Source: Spirogloea muscicola
Taxonomy: Eukaryota; Streptophyta; Zygnematophyceae; Spirogloeales; Spirogloeaceae
Length of the DNA stretch: 64,000 nucleotides
Assembly (NCBI GenBank): GCA_009602725.1
Contig: WELB01000074.1
Span: 356,382-420,381, forward strand
Reading direction: 5' to 3'
Position 1 is the stretch's first letter; each line of letters opens with the position of its first letter. The notes beneath the pieces are model-generated. The model saw only the letters and a list, made by a program, of their open reading frames with translations. It did no database searches and was not told where the DNA came from. The translations under genes were made by a program, and so were the position numbers. Positions 25,588 through 36,814 of this stretch are shown in pieces.

Positions 25588-27545
25588 TCATACGCAGATG
25601 GAGCTATAGCCGATGCCGCCGAAGTAGAAGTAAGCCTCCCAGCCTCCAGGATTGGCTCCAACCCAGATGCTGTAGCAGTTGCTGTTGCTGGTGTAGGAAG
25701 AGATGGCATAGTCGAGGTTGTAGAGGGTGTTGTACTGGTTCACAAACTGGATGTTGCGGATGTAGGCAGCGTAAGACCAGCCCTTGGCCGCGTACCAGCC
25801 GCTGCCCATGTACGTGCGAGTGTGCCTCCCGTAGGGCTCGATGTTCACAATCTCGCCTCCCCACTGGACCACCTCGGCGTGGTTGTTGAGGCGGGTGAAT
25901 ATCCACCACGGCCAGTAGCCCACCCACTGACCCTGGTACTGGAGCCACCAGTGGCCAGAGCCGGGGTCCTTGAAGACCAGGAGCGTGAACTCCCACTGCG
26001 TGCTCCCGTACCAGGAGACGGGAGTCACCCTGCCGCCGAGGTAGACATTGCCGTTCGTCTGCACGAAGCCGCTGCAATCCAGGTTGTAGCAGCCGGTGCT
26101 CTTGTATGCATCCCTCTGCGATCAGGGAGACGAGAGCCGGCAGTGAGTCCAGCTGTTGATGAGGTAAAGAATGTCAAGGTAAGGCGGACCATCTTACAGC
26201 AAGGCTGCTAGCGGACAAAGGACAGTCCGTAAATGAAGAGCCTCACCGTCCAGTAAATGAAGAGCCTTGACTGCCAGTCGCCGTACTTGTTGGGGTACAG
26301 CTGCCAACCCGCCTCGATCGTGTTCAGGTCGCCATTGCCGTAGGACCCCGCCACCAGCCACAGCTGGGAGAGGCTGAACTCGCTTGCAAACTCCACATAG
26401 GGGTTCCAGACGTTGAATGTCGCCTTGGTGCCGTATATGAGGCCGCTGTTCCCGCTGTACTCACCAATGGCGTACTGCAAAATGCGCCCGAAGAATACGA
26501 TCAGCTGCAGGTACGAGATATGTATGGCAGCAGCTGCAAGCTGTGCCATGATGTATGCATGACATATGCTACAATAAGACGAGCCCTTGTTCCTGACTAG
26601 ACACGGTTGAGCAACTGCGACTGACCTCGTGACCGGCATATGAAGGCTTCTGGATGGCATTGTAGTTGAGCCTCGTTGTATTGCTGCCAGCTTTCATCAT
26701 GCCTGCAGTGAGGGTCTCATTCCCAGGCGCACCAGTGCTATTCCTTGACTTGTGCTGGCCTTTGTTCGGGTGATGGCCACCACCATGAGCCTTGGGGTGC
26801 TTCTTGAAAAAGTCTGGCAATGAGCCAGCCCTAGCGACTTCGTCGTCTGCAACAAGGGAAGGCTATATCAATGCGACTGCAGGACTTTATAAATGTCGTA
26901 CACATCGAGGTTGTGGAGAGCTACAGCCGCAGCTATGGATATGTGAGATTCGCTTTGCAGATCGCACGAGCCTTGCCAGGAAACGAGGTGGAAAAAGAGG
27001 AGAGGACTTACGAGTGACGCGGCGGACGGGGATGGTGCCCTCTGGGCAGCTGCCCCAGGTCTGCTTGACTGGGACGTGCGAGCTGTTGACCTTGCCATCA
27101 TCGGNGGCAAATTACCTGGATCTTGTGATCCTTGAACTTGGCATCCTGCATGGTGTGCTGGTCCGCAATCTTGACGCAGTCGACGACATCCCCATCCTCC
27201 GTGTGGATGGTCTTCTGAGCAGGCCTCTGGTGGCGGGCGACGTACTTGGCAATGCGCGCCTGGTGATCAGCATCTGGTGAATGAACGAATGTGCGGCTTG
27301 TCAGCAAGCATCTTCAGACTCCGCAGTGGAGACGTCTCCATCAGTTTTGAGATAATGTGGATGGAAGAGTGAGCGCAAGGAGTAAGCGAAGGGGCCGGAG
27401 TGGTACCTCCGGAAGGCGGAGGGCTGCTGAGCAGGCGCCTGCCCTGCTGCGGCTGCCCCGCGGCGCTGAGGCCGGCAAAGAGGAGCTGGGCGAGGAGGAG
27501 GAGGCAAGCGAGGGCTAGCGGTCGGCGGCCCCGGGCAGGAGCCAT
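25588..27545 (-). CDS. Neprosin-domain secreted protein, gene C (interrupted by an assembly gap)
   Basis: Exons: 27545-27407 (signal peptide), 27273-27116, then exon 3 seen only as 27104-27012, then 26846-26626, 26474-26247 and 26115-25588. The single N at 27105 joins the start of intron 2 (GTAATTTGCC after the exon-2 donor) to the middle of exon 3. About 25 nt of exon 3, with the MKPPSLKA codons, and most of intron 2 are therefore absent. Mirror gene H has this region intact, so an assembly gap is the simplest reading; a real deletion is possible. All else is open, with both candidate catalytic glutamates present. A 16-bp near-copy of CTCTTCATTTAC sequence follows the exon-5 donor (GTGAG), shared only with H. 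The linker is QHKSRNSTGAPGN. Confidence 0.8.
27105..27105. other. Ambiguous base (N) at an assembly join
   Basis: The only N in the window. Sequence on its two sides is non-contiguous relative to every paralogue: exon 3 on the left, intron 2 and exon 2 on the right. Expected spacing is about 190 bp greater in gene H. Confidence 0.9.
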
Positions 27546-27790
27546 GCTGGGGGCGAGGCGGCGGCTCGCTAGCTCCGAGAGACCGCTTTGGTGGGCAGTG
27601 GGGGGGCTGAGGCCAGCGGCAGCTTGCAAGGTCGGGGAGGCGCGCTGGGTGGGCGGTGGGGCGGGAGAGGCGAGCAGCCGGGCAGGCGGGGTGCGCGGGA
27701 GGCCGGGATGGGGAGGGGGGGGGGGGGTGCCTGGCAGGTGGTCGCCGGGCTTGGGGCTGGTGGGCTTGGGGTGAAGCGCTGAGCCCCCTG

Positions 27791-27800
27791 CCTCTTATAG
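27791..27800 (-). promoter_or_regulatory. TATA-like box of gene C
   Basis: CTATAAGAGG on the minus strand, about 246 bp upstream of the ATG. Confidence 0.6.
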
Positions 27801-28097
27801 GGGGGGCCCTGAAGGGCGGCGACCGGACGGCGGCGGCGCGTCGCCGCGGAGCGGGTCAGCCGAGCTGCTCGTGGAGTCCCGTTTTGTCAACGCTCTTGGG
27901 GCTGCCCTTTCTCAACTGCCTTTGTCAACTTCTTTCCGGCATGCATATCACAGCCCTTGCCCCCTTTGGGAGAGCCAATTCTTGCTCGGCTGCCCCCCAG
28001 TTTTGGAGGAAATTGTTGTCTTTCATCTCCTGGCTTGCCATACAAGCGCTGCCCGGCAAAGCTGGGCAGCCGGCGGTGATGTGCAACTGCAGTGCAC

Positions 28098-28256
28098 CAC
28101 GTGGCGCGCTCTTGGCAGGCCGTTGACCCCCTCTGCCCCCTCCCGGTGCCGGTGGCAGTGGCTGCGAGCACGCTTGTCACGTGCCTTGCGCATGGCTGCG
28201 CCTCGCGCGCTACATCCCCCCTCCCGGTCCACGTAAGACGCTGGAGCCGCCACGTG
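28098..28256 (-). promoter_or_regulatory. Upstream G-box cluster of gene C
   Basis: CACGTG at 28098 (followed by GGCCGTTGACCCC), 28178 and 28251. The last directly borders the captured oxidoreductase fragment. The same three boxes occur in mirror order upstream of H. Confidence 0.5.
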
Positions 28257-28288
28257 GCGCGCAGGCAGCTCCCCCCGGAAGAGCGGGC

Positions 28289-28450
28289 GGCGTGGACGTG
28301 GTGGTGGCGGGCGCGGGCGCCTGGCGGGCCTGGCGGCGGCCCGGGAGCTGGCTCGGCACGGCGCCCGCGTCGCCGTTCTGGAGGCCTCGGACGGCGTCGG
28401 CGGCATGGGGGCGGCGGACCGCTGCGGCGCCCGCTTATCGTGCGCTTACC
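28289..28450 (+). pseudogene. Fragment of a FAD/NAD(P)-dependent oxidoreductase (dinucleotide-binding motif)
   Basis: GVDVVVAGAG is encoded at 28289-28318. After a 2-nt insertion the frame continues as LAGLAAARELARHGARVAVL, then EASDGVGGMG (28321-28407). This is the N-terminal GxGxxG Rossmann motif plus the VLEAxDxxGG signature of amine-oxidase/phytoene-desaturase-type flavoproteins (established family pattern). There is no catalytic remainder, and repeats border it on both sides. A second copy is at 53600-53710 on the other strand. The exact parent family cannot be fixed from 50 residues. Confidence 0.75.
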
Positions 28451-28549
28451 GCATCGAGAGAGCGGAGAAAGCTTCCTCCAGAAGATGGGCGATGACTGGG
28501 TCGGCCAGCCCAAGCGACGTATGTCCAAGGTTCGTAGGGGCCAGGAAAG

Positions 28550-28720
28550 AAGAAGGGCTCGCCCATTGAGGATAGGGGCTGGAAAAAGCCAGCCCAAAGA
28601 GAATGAACAAAGGACGTTAAGGGGCCAGGGGAAGCTCTAAGAACAGCAAGCACAAGAAGAAACCAAGCAGCTACGAAGCACTCGGTAACCCCTGCTAAGC
28701 AGCCTCAGGTCAGAGCTACT
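28550..28720 (-). repeat. Hairpin repeat plus LINE-tail repeat (minus orientation)
   Basis: GGGCTCGCCC, then GGGGCTGGAAAAAGCCAGCCC (28556-28597), followed by the tail repeat CAGTAACCCC-type sequence at about 28685-28715. The mirror is at 53290-53455. Confidence 0.7.
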
Positions 28721-29560
28721 GGAAAGCGCTCAAGCACGCATCCGCCACCTTGCCCGTGACGAAGAAGCCTTACTGCCCTCCCCCCACTTGGGAAAGCGGC
28801 TTCTTCTTCTTCACGAAGGCTTCTTCTTTTGGCGCCTCAGCTTAGCTTGTCAGATATGCATGTGCTCACCCGGGGATATTAGTGTCCCCCTTAGCCAGCT
28901 CATTACCCAGTTAACAGGTCATTTGTAAGGCTTGAATTGGCCTCCCTTTCAATTTCATGCGCACCGCGCGCCTTCTCTTCACGAAGGCTTGGACCCATGG
29001 TCTAACGTGAGCAGCCGTCCAAGGAGTACCACCGCCTCGGTGTGCTCGGCCCCTCAGTACGTTGGACAGTACGTCCGACGTGCCATTGGTGCTATTTACC
29101 TGACTTGGGACCAGCGCGTGTGCGTCTAGGCACACACTTTGGTCGGGCGTGCGATAGATTTCCTCGCCAACCTGGCTGCTCGCGTCCAACATTGTTCCCG
29201 CTGCGGAGCCCACACTTCTTTCATCTAGAAGCCATCTAGTAGCATCTCGAGACGGCGGCGCTACCTCCATCCAGGCCGGGCACATTGGTGGAGGCTCGCT
29301 CTGCAGCCCACGCTTTCAGCTTCGAAGTGGTGGCTGCAAGCCATTGCTTTCCACGGAAGCTTCTCACCCCCATGGCCCGTGACGACAACTACGTTCTCCC
29401 TCGTATCGAGTCAGCTTGCACAAGCCGTGCCCTCTTACATTCTCTCCACAAATTCCTCTTTGCATTGAGATTGCTTGCTTGGCTAATTACGCACGACTTG
29501 GTAAGCCTATCACTATACAGACAATTCTACATCTGCTCCACGATCTAACCCATCCTACAC
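28720..29560. repeat. Duplicated coding-like block of unknown origin (left copy)
   Basis: The minus frame near 28960-29275 reads MEVAPPSRDA..WLLDERSV, then CLDAHALVPSQVNS and PWTAAHVRPWVQAFVK. The plus frame near 29285-29545 reads EARSAAHAFSFEVVAASHCF. Closely related copies lie at 52640-53235 (inverted) and, more divergent, at 40370-40800. No family is recognised. No consistent open frame spans a whole copy, so this may be an old element or a promoter or gene fragment. Confidence 0.5.
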
Positions 29561-31050
29561 AACAGGCCTTTGATCTCTGGTAATTTTCCTCGTGGCTGAC
29601 TGAGGCCGCCGGGACGACCACATCGCTAGATTTTCCACCTCATACAAGTTGCGCCGACCTCACTGTCTTGTATTTCGAAAAACGCACGTGGCAAGGTCTA
29701 TGGCGCTGCTATATGCTATTCTTTGGAGCAGAAGCTGAATGATCACTAGATGACTGACCATTGCTGATCAAAGCAATCACTGATCATTGCTCGTCTAGGC
29801 AAACTGATCAGACTGACCAAAGCAGTAATCACTGATCAGATTGACCTGATGAAAGAAATAATCAGATTATTGGTTGACATTAAGCACGTAATTTGGTCGA
29901 AAATTCTCTCGACTTAACGGAGCGATGGGATAAGGAGTTGCCAGCCTGCACTACTTGGCGGTCAACAAAATTATGACCTACTCATATCCCGCTGTGTACC
30001 TGTGTCCATTCTTTTTGGGCTGGCTTTGCCAGCCCCTCTTCCCTATGGGTGAGCACTTTCTTCTCTTTAGGATACACTAAGCTGAAATATAACATCCAAC
30101 CGGCACAAGAAGGCCACCCAGAGGACACCATCCAATCAGGACCACTCCCGCTTGTGATGCTACAGTCAGAAGGCAATCTGATTGGAGGCTTGCTCAAGAC
30201 ACAAAACCTTGGCATACTGCTAATGTCCGAGGACCTCGAGAAGCATTTGTTCATGAGAGACAGGTCAACCAAGAATATCAAGCACTTAGGGAGGCCAGGG
30301 TGAATACATTCGTGTTGTTTGCTTGTAATCTAAGTTGCTTGACTTTCATCCAAGCCTAGCTCAGAAGGCCGCACTGCAGCCTATGAAGACCAAGGTCCGG
30401 CTGTGCAGGTAGCCATTCGGCCCGTGTTTTGAATAAGGAGCAAGAGTCGAGGACCCATTTAGAAGCACAGGCAAGCGGTCAATTCAAAAAAGACGTGCTT
30501 AGCTTGTGCAACAATCGGAGTGACATTCGCAAATTCATCAACATTTCTTTCCCCTGCAGCAATTTCTAGTAGCGCCTTTATCTTCTCTCTGTCAGATTCC
30601 ATAACATTACTGCTTCAACACCACGGCTATACACAAAGTCGATAACATGCTAGAATCAACTATGAGCAGTACGTCCACAATGTTCTGACAGGATTTTACA
30701 AAGTAATAACCCAACTTCTGCATTGATCCTTTTATTATCCACTCAGAGATTCGAGCCAATACATCTGTGCTACAGATTGTCTTCTGAGTGTCCCATCTAA
30801 GCAAGAGATAATCAAGGGAGTGATACACTCATGCTCAGTCCTACCAATGACCAAGACCACAATGTCAACGTCTCAATGATTGAAGTAATGGGGCCCCTGA
30901 CATGAAGGGGCAAAAAATAATAAATAGAAAGTCGGCTCGTCTATCAAGCACTGCAGCGCTTATTCCTGTCATGGTAATAATGTCTGCAAGACCAGGACAC
31001 AAATCGGATGCAACAGCAGCTTCGCTTCCTACAAGCAGCGGTCACAAGGC
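29560..31050. other. Intergenic region downstream of gene D
   Basis: It holds a hairpin repeat at 30003-30055 and a coding-like stretch at about 30060-30300 (plus frame YNIQPAQEGHPEDTIQSG, then GGLLKTQNLGILLMSEDLEK). That stretch is conserved in the mirror copy at 51930-52110 but starts and stops without gene context. The rest is the 3' flank shared with A, G and I (AGTCGGCTCGT motif near 30930). No gene is called. Confidence 0.55.
29730..29880. repeat. TGATCA-rich cluster (left)
   Basis: TGATCA or near-copies recur every 10-25 bp (GCTGATCAAAGCAATCACTG type) through about 150 bp. The inverted counterpart is at 52290-52440. Confidence 0.7.
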
Positions 31051-33172
31051 TTATACGCAGATGGAGCTGTAGCCAATGCCGCCGAAGTAGAAGTAAGCCT
31101 CCCAGCCTCCAGGATTGGCTCCAACCCAGATGCTGTAGCAGTTGCTGTTGCTGGTGTATGAAGAGATGGCGTAGTCGAGGTTGTAGAGGTAGTTGTACTG
31201 GTTCACGAACTGGATATTACGGATGTAGGCAGCGTAAGACCAGCCCTTGGCCGCGTACCAGCCGCTGCCCATGTACGTGCGAGTGTGCCTCCCATAGGGC
31301 TCGATGTTCACGATCTCGCCTCCCCACTGGACCACCTCGGCATGGCTGTTGAGGCGGGTGAATATCCACCACGGCCAGTAGCCCACCCACTGACCCTGGA
31401 ACTGGAGCCACCAGTGGCCAGAGCTGGGGTCCTTGAAGACCAGGAGCGTGAACTCCCACTGTGTGCTCCCGTACCAGGAGACTGGAGTCACCGTGCCGCC
31501 GAGGTAGACATTGCCGTTCGTCTGCACGAAGCCGCTGCAGTCCAGGTTGTAGCAGCCGGTGCTCTTGTATGCATCCCTCTGCGACCAGGGAGACGAGAGC
31601 CGGCGGTGAGTCCAGCTGTTGATGAAGTAAAGGATACCATGGCAAGGCTGACCATCTTACGGCAAGGCTGCTAGCGGACGAAGGACAGCACTCACCGTCC
31701 AGTAAATGAAGAGCCTGGACTGCCAGTCGCCGTACTTATTGGGGTACAGCTGCCAACCCGCCTCGATCGTGTTCAGGTCGCCATTGCCGTAGGACCCCGC
31801 CACCAGCCACAGCTGGGAGAGGCTGAACTCGCTTGCAAACTCCACATACGGATTCCAGACGTTGAATGTCGCCTTGGTGCCGTATATGAGCCCGCTGTTC
31901 CCGCTGTACTCACCAATGGCGTACTGCAAAATGCGCCGGAGAATACGATCAGCTGCAGGTACGAGATGTGTGTGGCAGCAGCTGCAAGCGGTGCCATGAT
32001 GTATGCATGACATATGCTACTTCACAATAAGACTGAGTCCCTGTTCCTGACTAGACACGGTTGAGCAACTGCGACTGACCTCGTGACCCGCATACGAAGG
32101 CTTCTGGATGGCATTGTAGTTGAGCCTCGTGGTGTTGCTGCCACTTTTCATCATGCCTGCAGTGAGGGTCTCATTCCCAGGCGCACCAGTGCTATTCCTT
32201 CCCTTGTGCTGGCCTTTGTTCGGGTGATGGCCACCGCCATGAGCCTTGGGATGCTTCTTGAAAAAGTCTGGCAATGAGCCAGCCCTAGCGACTTCGTCGT
32301 CTGCAACAAGGGAAGGCTATATCAATGCGACTGCAGGACTTTATAAATGTCGTACACATCGAGGTTGTGGAGAGCTACAGCCGCAGCTATGGATATGTGA
32401 GATTCGCTTTGCAGATCGCACGAGCCTTGCCAGGAAACGAGGTGGAAAAAGAGGAGAGGACTTACGAGTGACGCGGCGGACGGGGATGGTGCCCTCTGGG
32501 CAGCTGCCCCAGGTCTGCTTGACTGGGACGTGCGAGCTGTTGACCTTGCCATCATTGGAGGCCTTGAGGGAAGGGGGTTTCGTCTGCAAGAAGCCAGCAG
32601 CCGAAAATCATTCAGATAAGTGCTGATAGAAGCGACTGTGCACTCCTGTATAGCTTCCTGCCGCAGTCTGCAGCGAGGCTGGACTACAGCCTCGCAGAAG
32701 GTGTGTCAAACAGTAATGTACCTGGATCTTGTGATCCTTGAACTTGGCATCCTGCATGGTGTGCTGGTCCGCAATTTTGACGCAGTCGACGACATCCCCA
32801 TCCTCCGTGTGGATGGTCTTCTGAGCAGGCCTCTGGTGGCGGGCGACGTACTTGGCAATTCGCGCCTCGTGATCTGCATCTGGTGGATGAATGTTTGCAG
32901 CTTGTCAGAAACACATGAACTCCACTACCAGGTTGCCCAATGGAGACCTCTTTAACATCATGTCGGAATGGGTCTCTGTAGACACAACAAAGAACGAGAG
33001 AAGGGTCGAGGAGACACGGAAAGGGAGTGGTACCTCCAGAAGGCGGAGGGCTGCTGAGCAGGCGTCTGCCCTGCTGCGGCTGCCCCGCGGCGCTGAGGCT
33101 GGCAAAGAGGAGCTGGGCGACGAGGAGGAGGCAGGCGAGGCCGAGCGGGCGGCCGCCACGGGCGGGAGCCAT
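31051..33172 (-). CDS. Neprosin-domain secreted protein, gene D
   Basis: Exons 33172-33034, 32879-32722, 32583-32466, 32300-32080, 31923-31696 and 31578-31051 give 463 residues, all in phase. Exon 3 starts TKPPSLKAS (ACG) where A and B have MKPPS; G and H share the T. Distinct residues include DADHEARIAKY in exon 2 (Q to E), KASNDGK in exon 3, GRNSTGAPGN in the linker and QYNYLYNLDY in exon 6 (shared with pseudogene E). The signal peptide is LLLVAQLLFASLSAAG. Both candidate catalytic glutamates and the GCYNLDCSGF cysteines are kept. Its mirror partner is G. Confidence 0.9.
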
Positions 33173-33426
33173 GCCGGGGACGAGGAGGCGGCTCGCCAGC
33201 TCCAAGAGGCCGCTTTGGTGAGAAGTGGAGGCGGTGGCCAGGGGCGGCTTGCGAGCTTGAGGTGTAGCGCTGGGTGGGCGGTATGGCGGGAAAGGCCAGC
33301 CGGCGGGCACGCGGGCAGGCGGGTTGCGCGGGGAGGCCGGGGTGAGGAGGGGAGGGGGAGGGGGGCAGGCAGGTGGCCGCCGGGCTTGGGGCTGGGGGCT
33401 TGGGGCGAAGTGACGAGCCTCCTGCG

Positions 33427-33436
33427 CCTCTTATAG
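33427..33436 (-). promoter_or_regulatory. TATA-like box of gene D
   Basis: CTATAAGAGG on the minus strand, about 255 bp upstream of the ATG. Confidence 0.6.
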
Positions 33437-33494
33437 GAAGAACGGAAGGTCGACCAAATGCGGCTATTGGGTGGGGGGGCCACTTGGGCCCTTT

Positions 33495-33745
33495 CTCGTA
33501 CTTTGTTCATCCTTTTTTTTGGGCGGCGAATGCCTCCCAGCCCCTACCCTCAGTGGGCGAGCCCGTTCTTCGTTCTCTTGGGCGGCGTCCGGATGGGCCC
33601 GGCGCGTTGCCGTGGGAGCCGGTCAACGGCAGGGGCGGGAGCGGGCAGCCCCGAGAAAGAAAGAGGAGAAGGGCTCGCCCACTGAGGACAGGGGCTGGAA
33701 AAAGCCAGCCCAGAAAAGAATGACGAGAAGGGGGCCAGAGAAAGA
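33495..33745. repeat. Two hairpin repeats in opposite orientation upstream of gene D
   Basis: A plus copy at 33495-33570 (with GGGCGGCG replacing the first stem) and a minus copy at 33665-33745 flank a short GC-rich insert. On the right arm only one is seen, in the 48620-48710 region. Confidence 0.65.
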
Positions 33746-33867
33746 AAGGACACTTTCAGGACAGGGCGTTGGCAAGGTCTGAGAGGCTGCCCGCCGCGCC
33801 GGCGAGTTTTGTCTGGCGCTGCCCGGCCTGTCCGTGCAGGCAGGGATGAGAGGCATTCGCCGCTCTC

Positions 33868-34046
33868 CACGTGGCGCTCGCTCGTCGATCCGCTGACCTC
33901 CGTCCGGCCGGCATCCGCCGGCGACCGCGCCGCAGAATGTGGCGGCCGAGCGCTATTGAGTCTGCGACCACGTGGCACCTTCTGGCGGCCCTGGCCCCGG
34001 TGCTGGTGTTGAGGCCCAGTCTCGAGCCGCAGGATGGCGCCACGTG
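33868..34046 (-). promoter_or_regulatory. Upstream G-box cluster of gene D
   Basis: CACGTG at 33868 (followed by GATCCGCTGACCTCC), 33969 and 34041. The mirror set is upstream of G at 48407, 48306 and 48234. Confidence 0.5.
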
Positions 34047-34529
34047 GAGGGCTGCCGAGGCAGTATCAGGTGTCATTGCGGCCAACGCAAGCGTGCTTCC
34101 CAAGCTGCCAACAGTCAATCAGGGCTCCTGGGATGGCTTTCACTGGGGATAGTTTACCGGCAGCTAGTCTATCGGATGTGAGGCTCCTCACTCGTAATTA
34201 CTGATTGATCAATCCTCCCCCGTTCTGCCATAGCCTCTTCAGGCCCCGCAGTCGCTGCTTAGCTCGTAGTTTGGCCTCTTCGAACCTTGTCAATTCTTTT
34301 CGGGCTGGCTTCTCACAGCTCTTGCCCCCAGTGGGAGAGCCACTTCTTCTTTCACGGCGCGCATCAGATGTTTGTCTGCGCCTTGTGAACCAGCCGGCGA
34401 CCGTTCCAGGCCCGCCAAAGAGAAGGAAGCACTCGCTTACTCGCTTTCTCTCTCTCCTTCCCTCCCTTACCCACTGTCTTGCTCGCTTGCTTTCACTATC
34501 TCCTCTCCTCGTTCTTTCTCTCATTCTCT

Positions 34530-34665
<136 letters not shown>

Positions 34666-34669
34666 CAGC

Positions 34670-36814
34670 GTGAAGTGGAACAATATCCCAAGGAGACCGT
34701 CTGTTTCAGAAAAGAAAAATGACCGGTAGCAGAGAGGCCCATGGGAAGTGAAACTCTGCAGCATAGAAGCAGCAGCAAGTAGGGCTTCTCAGACGACAGC
34801 TTGTCATCCCATGATGAGACTCCGTGACCCCTCACCACTAGGTCCACAGGACTCCATCGACCTTTCCCGGGCAGCTGATGCTCACGAAAGAAAGTCACTC
34901 TGCGTCTCGGCTAATGCAACGATGTGAGCCCTTGATGCAAGACTGGAGGTTGCTCGGTCAGCACTCCTCGTTTGACGCACAGTGCGTGCCGATTTATACA
35001 AGAGGTCGATATGTGAGAGAGCTTACAGAAAGAAATAACATTTCACAGAGCATACAGTAATTGGAGCGCCTGCTGCACGTCGCAGGCAGGGGGATGATCC
35101 CCGCCAACAGGCTGCCGCACCTTACACGCTGCAGACTTCCTCAATCCGATGCCTGAAATACTACACTGCAAGGTGCTCTAGTGCCACATTTTCAATTGGG
35201 TGAAGGGCTCAGTCGAGGCCCTCTTCCCGCGGCGAGCATCTCACACCAACAAGCATCGTGTACCACCGTCACGGCAGAAAAGAAGATGAAATTGCCCTCG
35301 CCCACCTGCGCAGCGTCTGGGAGGGGCTTTGCTTCTCAACAGTTTGCTTCAGACTCAACTCATAGCAGGCCGTGTGCACAGTCACCACGGGGCACCCGCT
35401 TCGTGTAACTGCCCGGCTTGCCATGATGTCGTGGAGCGTACAGAAAGCTCAGGTTTACATCAATGTCTATCCTGGCCAACGTCAATCGTGAGAGCAAACA
35501 CACCATAAGATGCGTCCAATGCCCGCCCTCTATCGCACAGTCGTAGAGGAGCTTGAGGAGATTGCGATGACGTGCAGGTATTGCAGAAAGGCCGTGCCGG
35601 CGTGTCTCTGGCAAGTTTGTTTCGCATGAGTAGAGGTAAGGGGTCTCAACCCCTCCCCCTTGCCCTCCACTGTGTACATTGTTCAGCAGAGGGCAATGCT
35701 TGATTGCTCACCCTCCGTGCTTCCAGATGAATCATGGAGCAAGTCAAGCAGTCGAGCTACTTTTAAGCTTCAGGAAGCTCGCACACTGTCCGGCATCTGT
35801 TGAGCTTCAGGGTCTGGACCATTGACCTCCTCATGAAGACACGTACAGCAGTCTATTTACGCTTATGGAAATGTACTGTAATGAGACACTGCACTGTTGC
35901 AGGTGACTTGCCATTGAGAAGATGCAGCGTTTCGCTTCAACACTACGAACTTAACAGTGCCACATCTTCGAGAACAAGCTATACAAAATCTCTATCTGGA
36001 GGGACGCCAAGCTGCATACCCCTGTGATAGCAGAATGCACCCCCGCTTGACCTCCAACACAGTCCTGATAAGGAAACAAATGGCCATGCAGCCTGTCAGT
36101 CGAGACTAAGGTAGGTGTGCAAATAGTTGTAAGGTCTTGCAGGGAGGAGCCACATCGTGTGATGCGTGAGGTTCTTGGTCAGATGCAGTATATACTACTG
36201 CGTCGTGCCTATGACGTATACCCTCTTCACAACGGTTGCTTCGAAGGAGATTGATTTCCCAGTCGCTGCGAGTGTCTTACAGGACTATAAACTCCATCAC
36301 GACCATTTTGGATGTTGCGCTGTTGCCCGGTCAGAGTCACTGAGCTGGATTGTCACGTATATATGTTTACATGAGCGAGCGCGTCAGCATATCTGCATAG
36401 CTAACTGCACCAACAGCTGCAATCACACCTTGGTTGATGAGCACCATCTTTGGGCTAAGGAGATGCACATGGCCATTGACAACGCAACACCACTGAGATA
36501 AGTGTGATTGAAAGCACCGATATTGCAAAAGATAAATCAAGCTTCTGTACGGTCAAATCAATAATAGCGCCTTCAAGACAGGCACTTTATTCTGGTCTCA
36601 AAACCAAGGCTCCTCAGGAATGGAGGAGCTCAAAGACAAGGAAAAGCAAAATCCGTGGTCTGAAACTTCTCAAACTTCGCTCCATTGCCTGAAGAAAGAG
36701 AGGGCCAGGGCCTGCAATAGCTGCCCATGGCCGCAGCTTTCACCGAGCCATACTTTTAGTGTCTAACTTCAGCGGTTTGCGTCTTCTGGCACCACAAGCA
36801 GCAGTCCATGTCGC
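34670..36814. other. Intergenic region between D promoter and pseudogene E
   Basis: Mirror of 45.76-47.90 kb, with high similarity throughout. It includes frame-conserved strings such as 35181-35280 (LGEGLSRGPLP) and 36504-36690 (ESTDIAKDKSSF), which are more likely duplicated 3' flank than genes because no start, signal or splice structure supports them. No gene is called. Confidence 0.55.

Noticed and set aside
28092-28640. 182-codon Arg/Gly-rich frame over the oxidoreductase fragment
   Set aside because: This is a wrong-frame reading of GC-rich DNA. The supported frames are those with the GxGxxG and VLEASDG motifs.
30049-30303. 85-codon frame downstream of gene D as a separate gene
   Set aside because: It starts inside a hairpin repeat, its mirror copy has a different frame end, and no domain is recognised.
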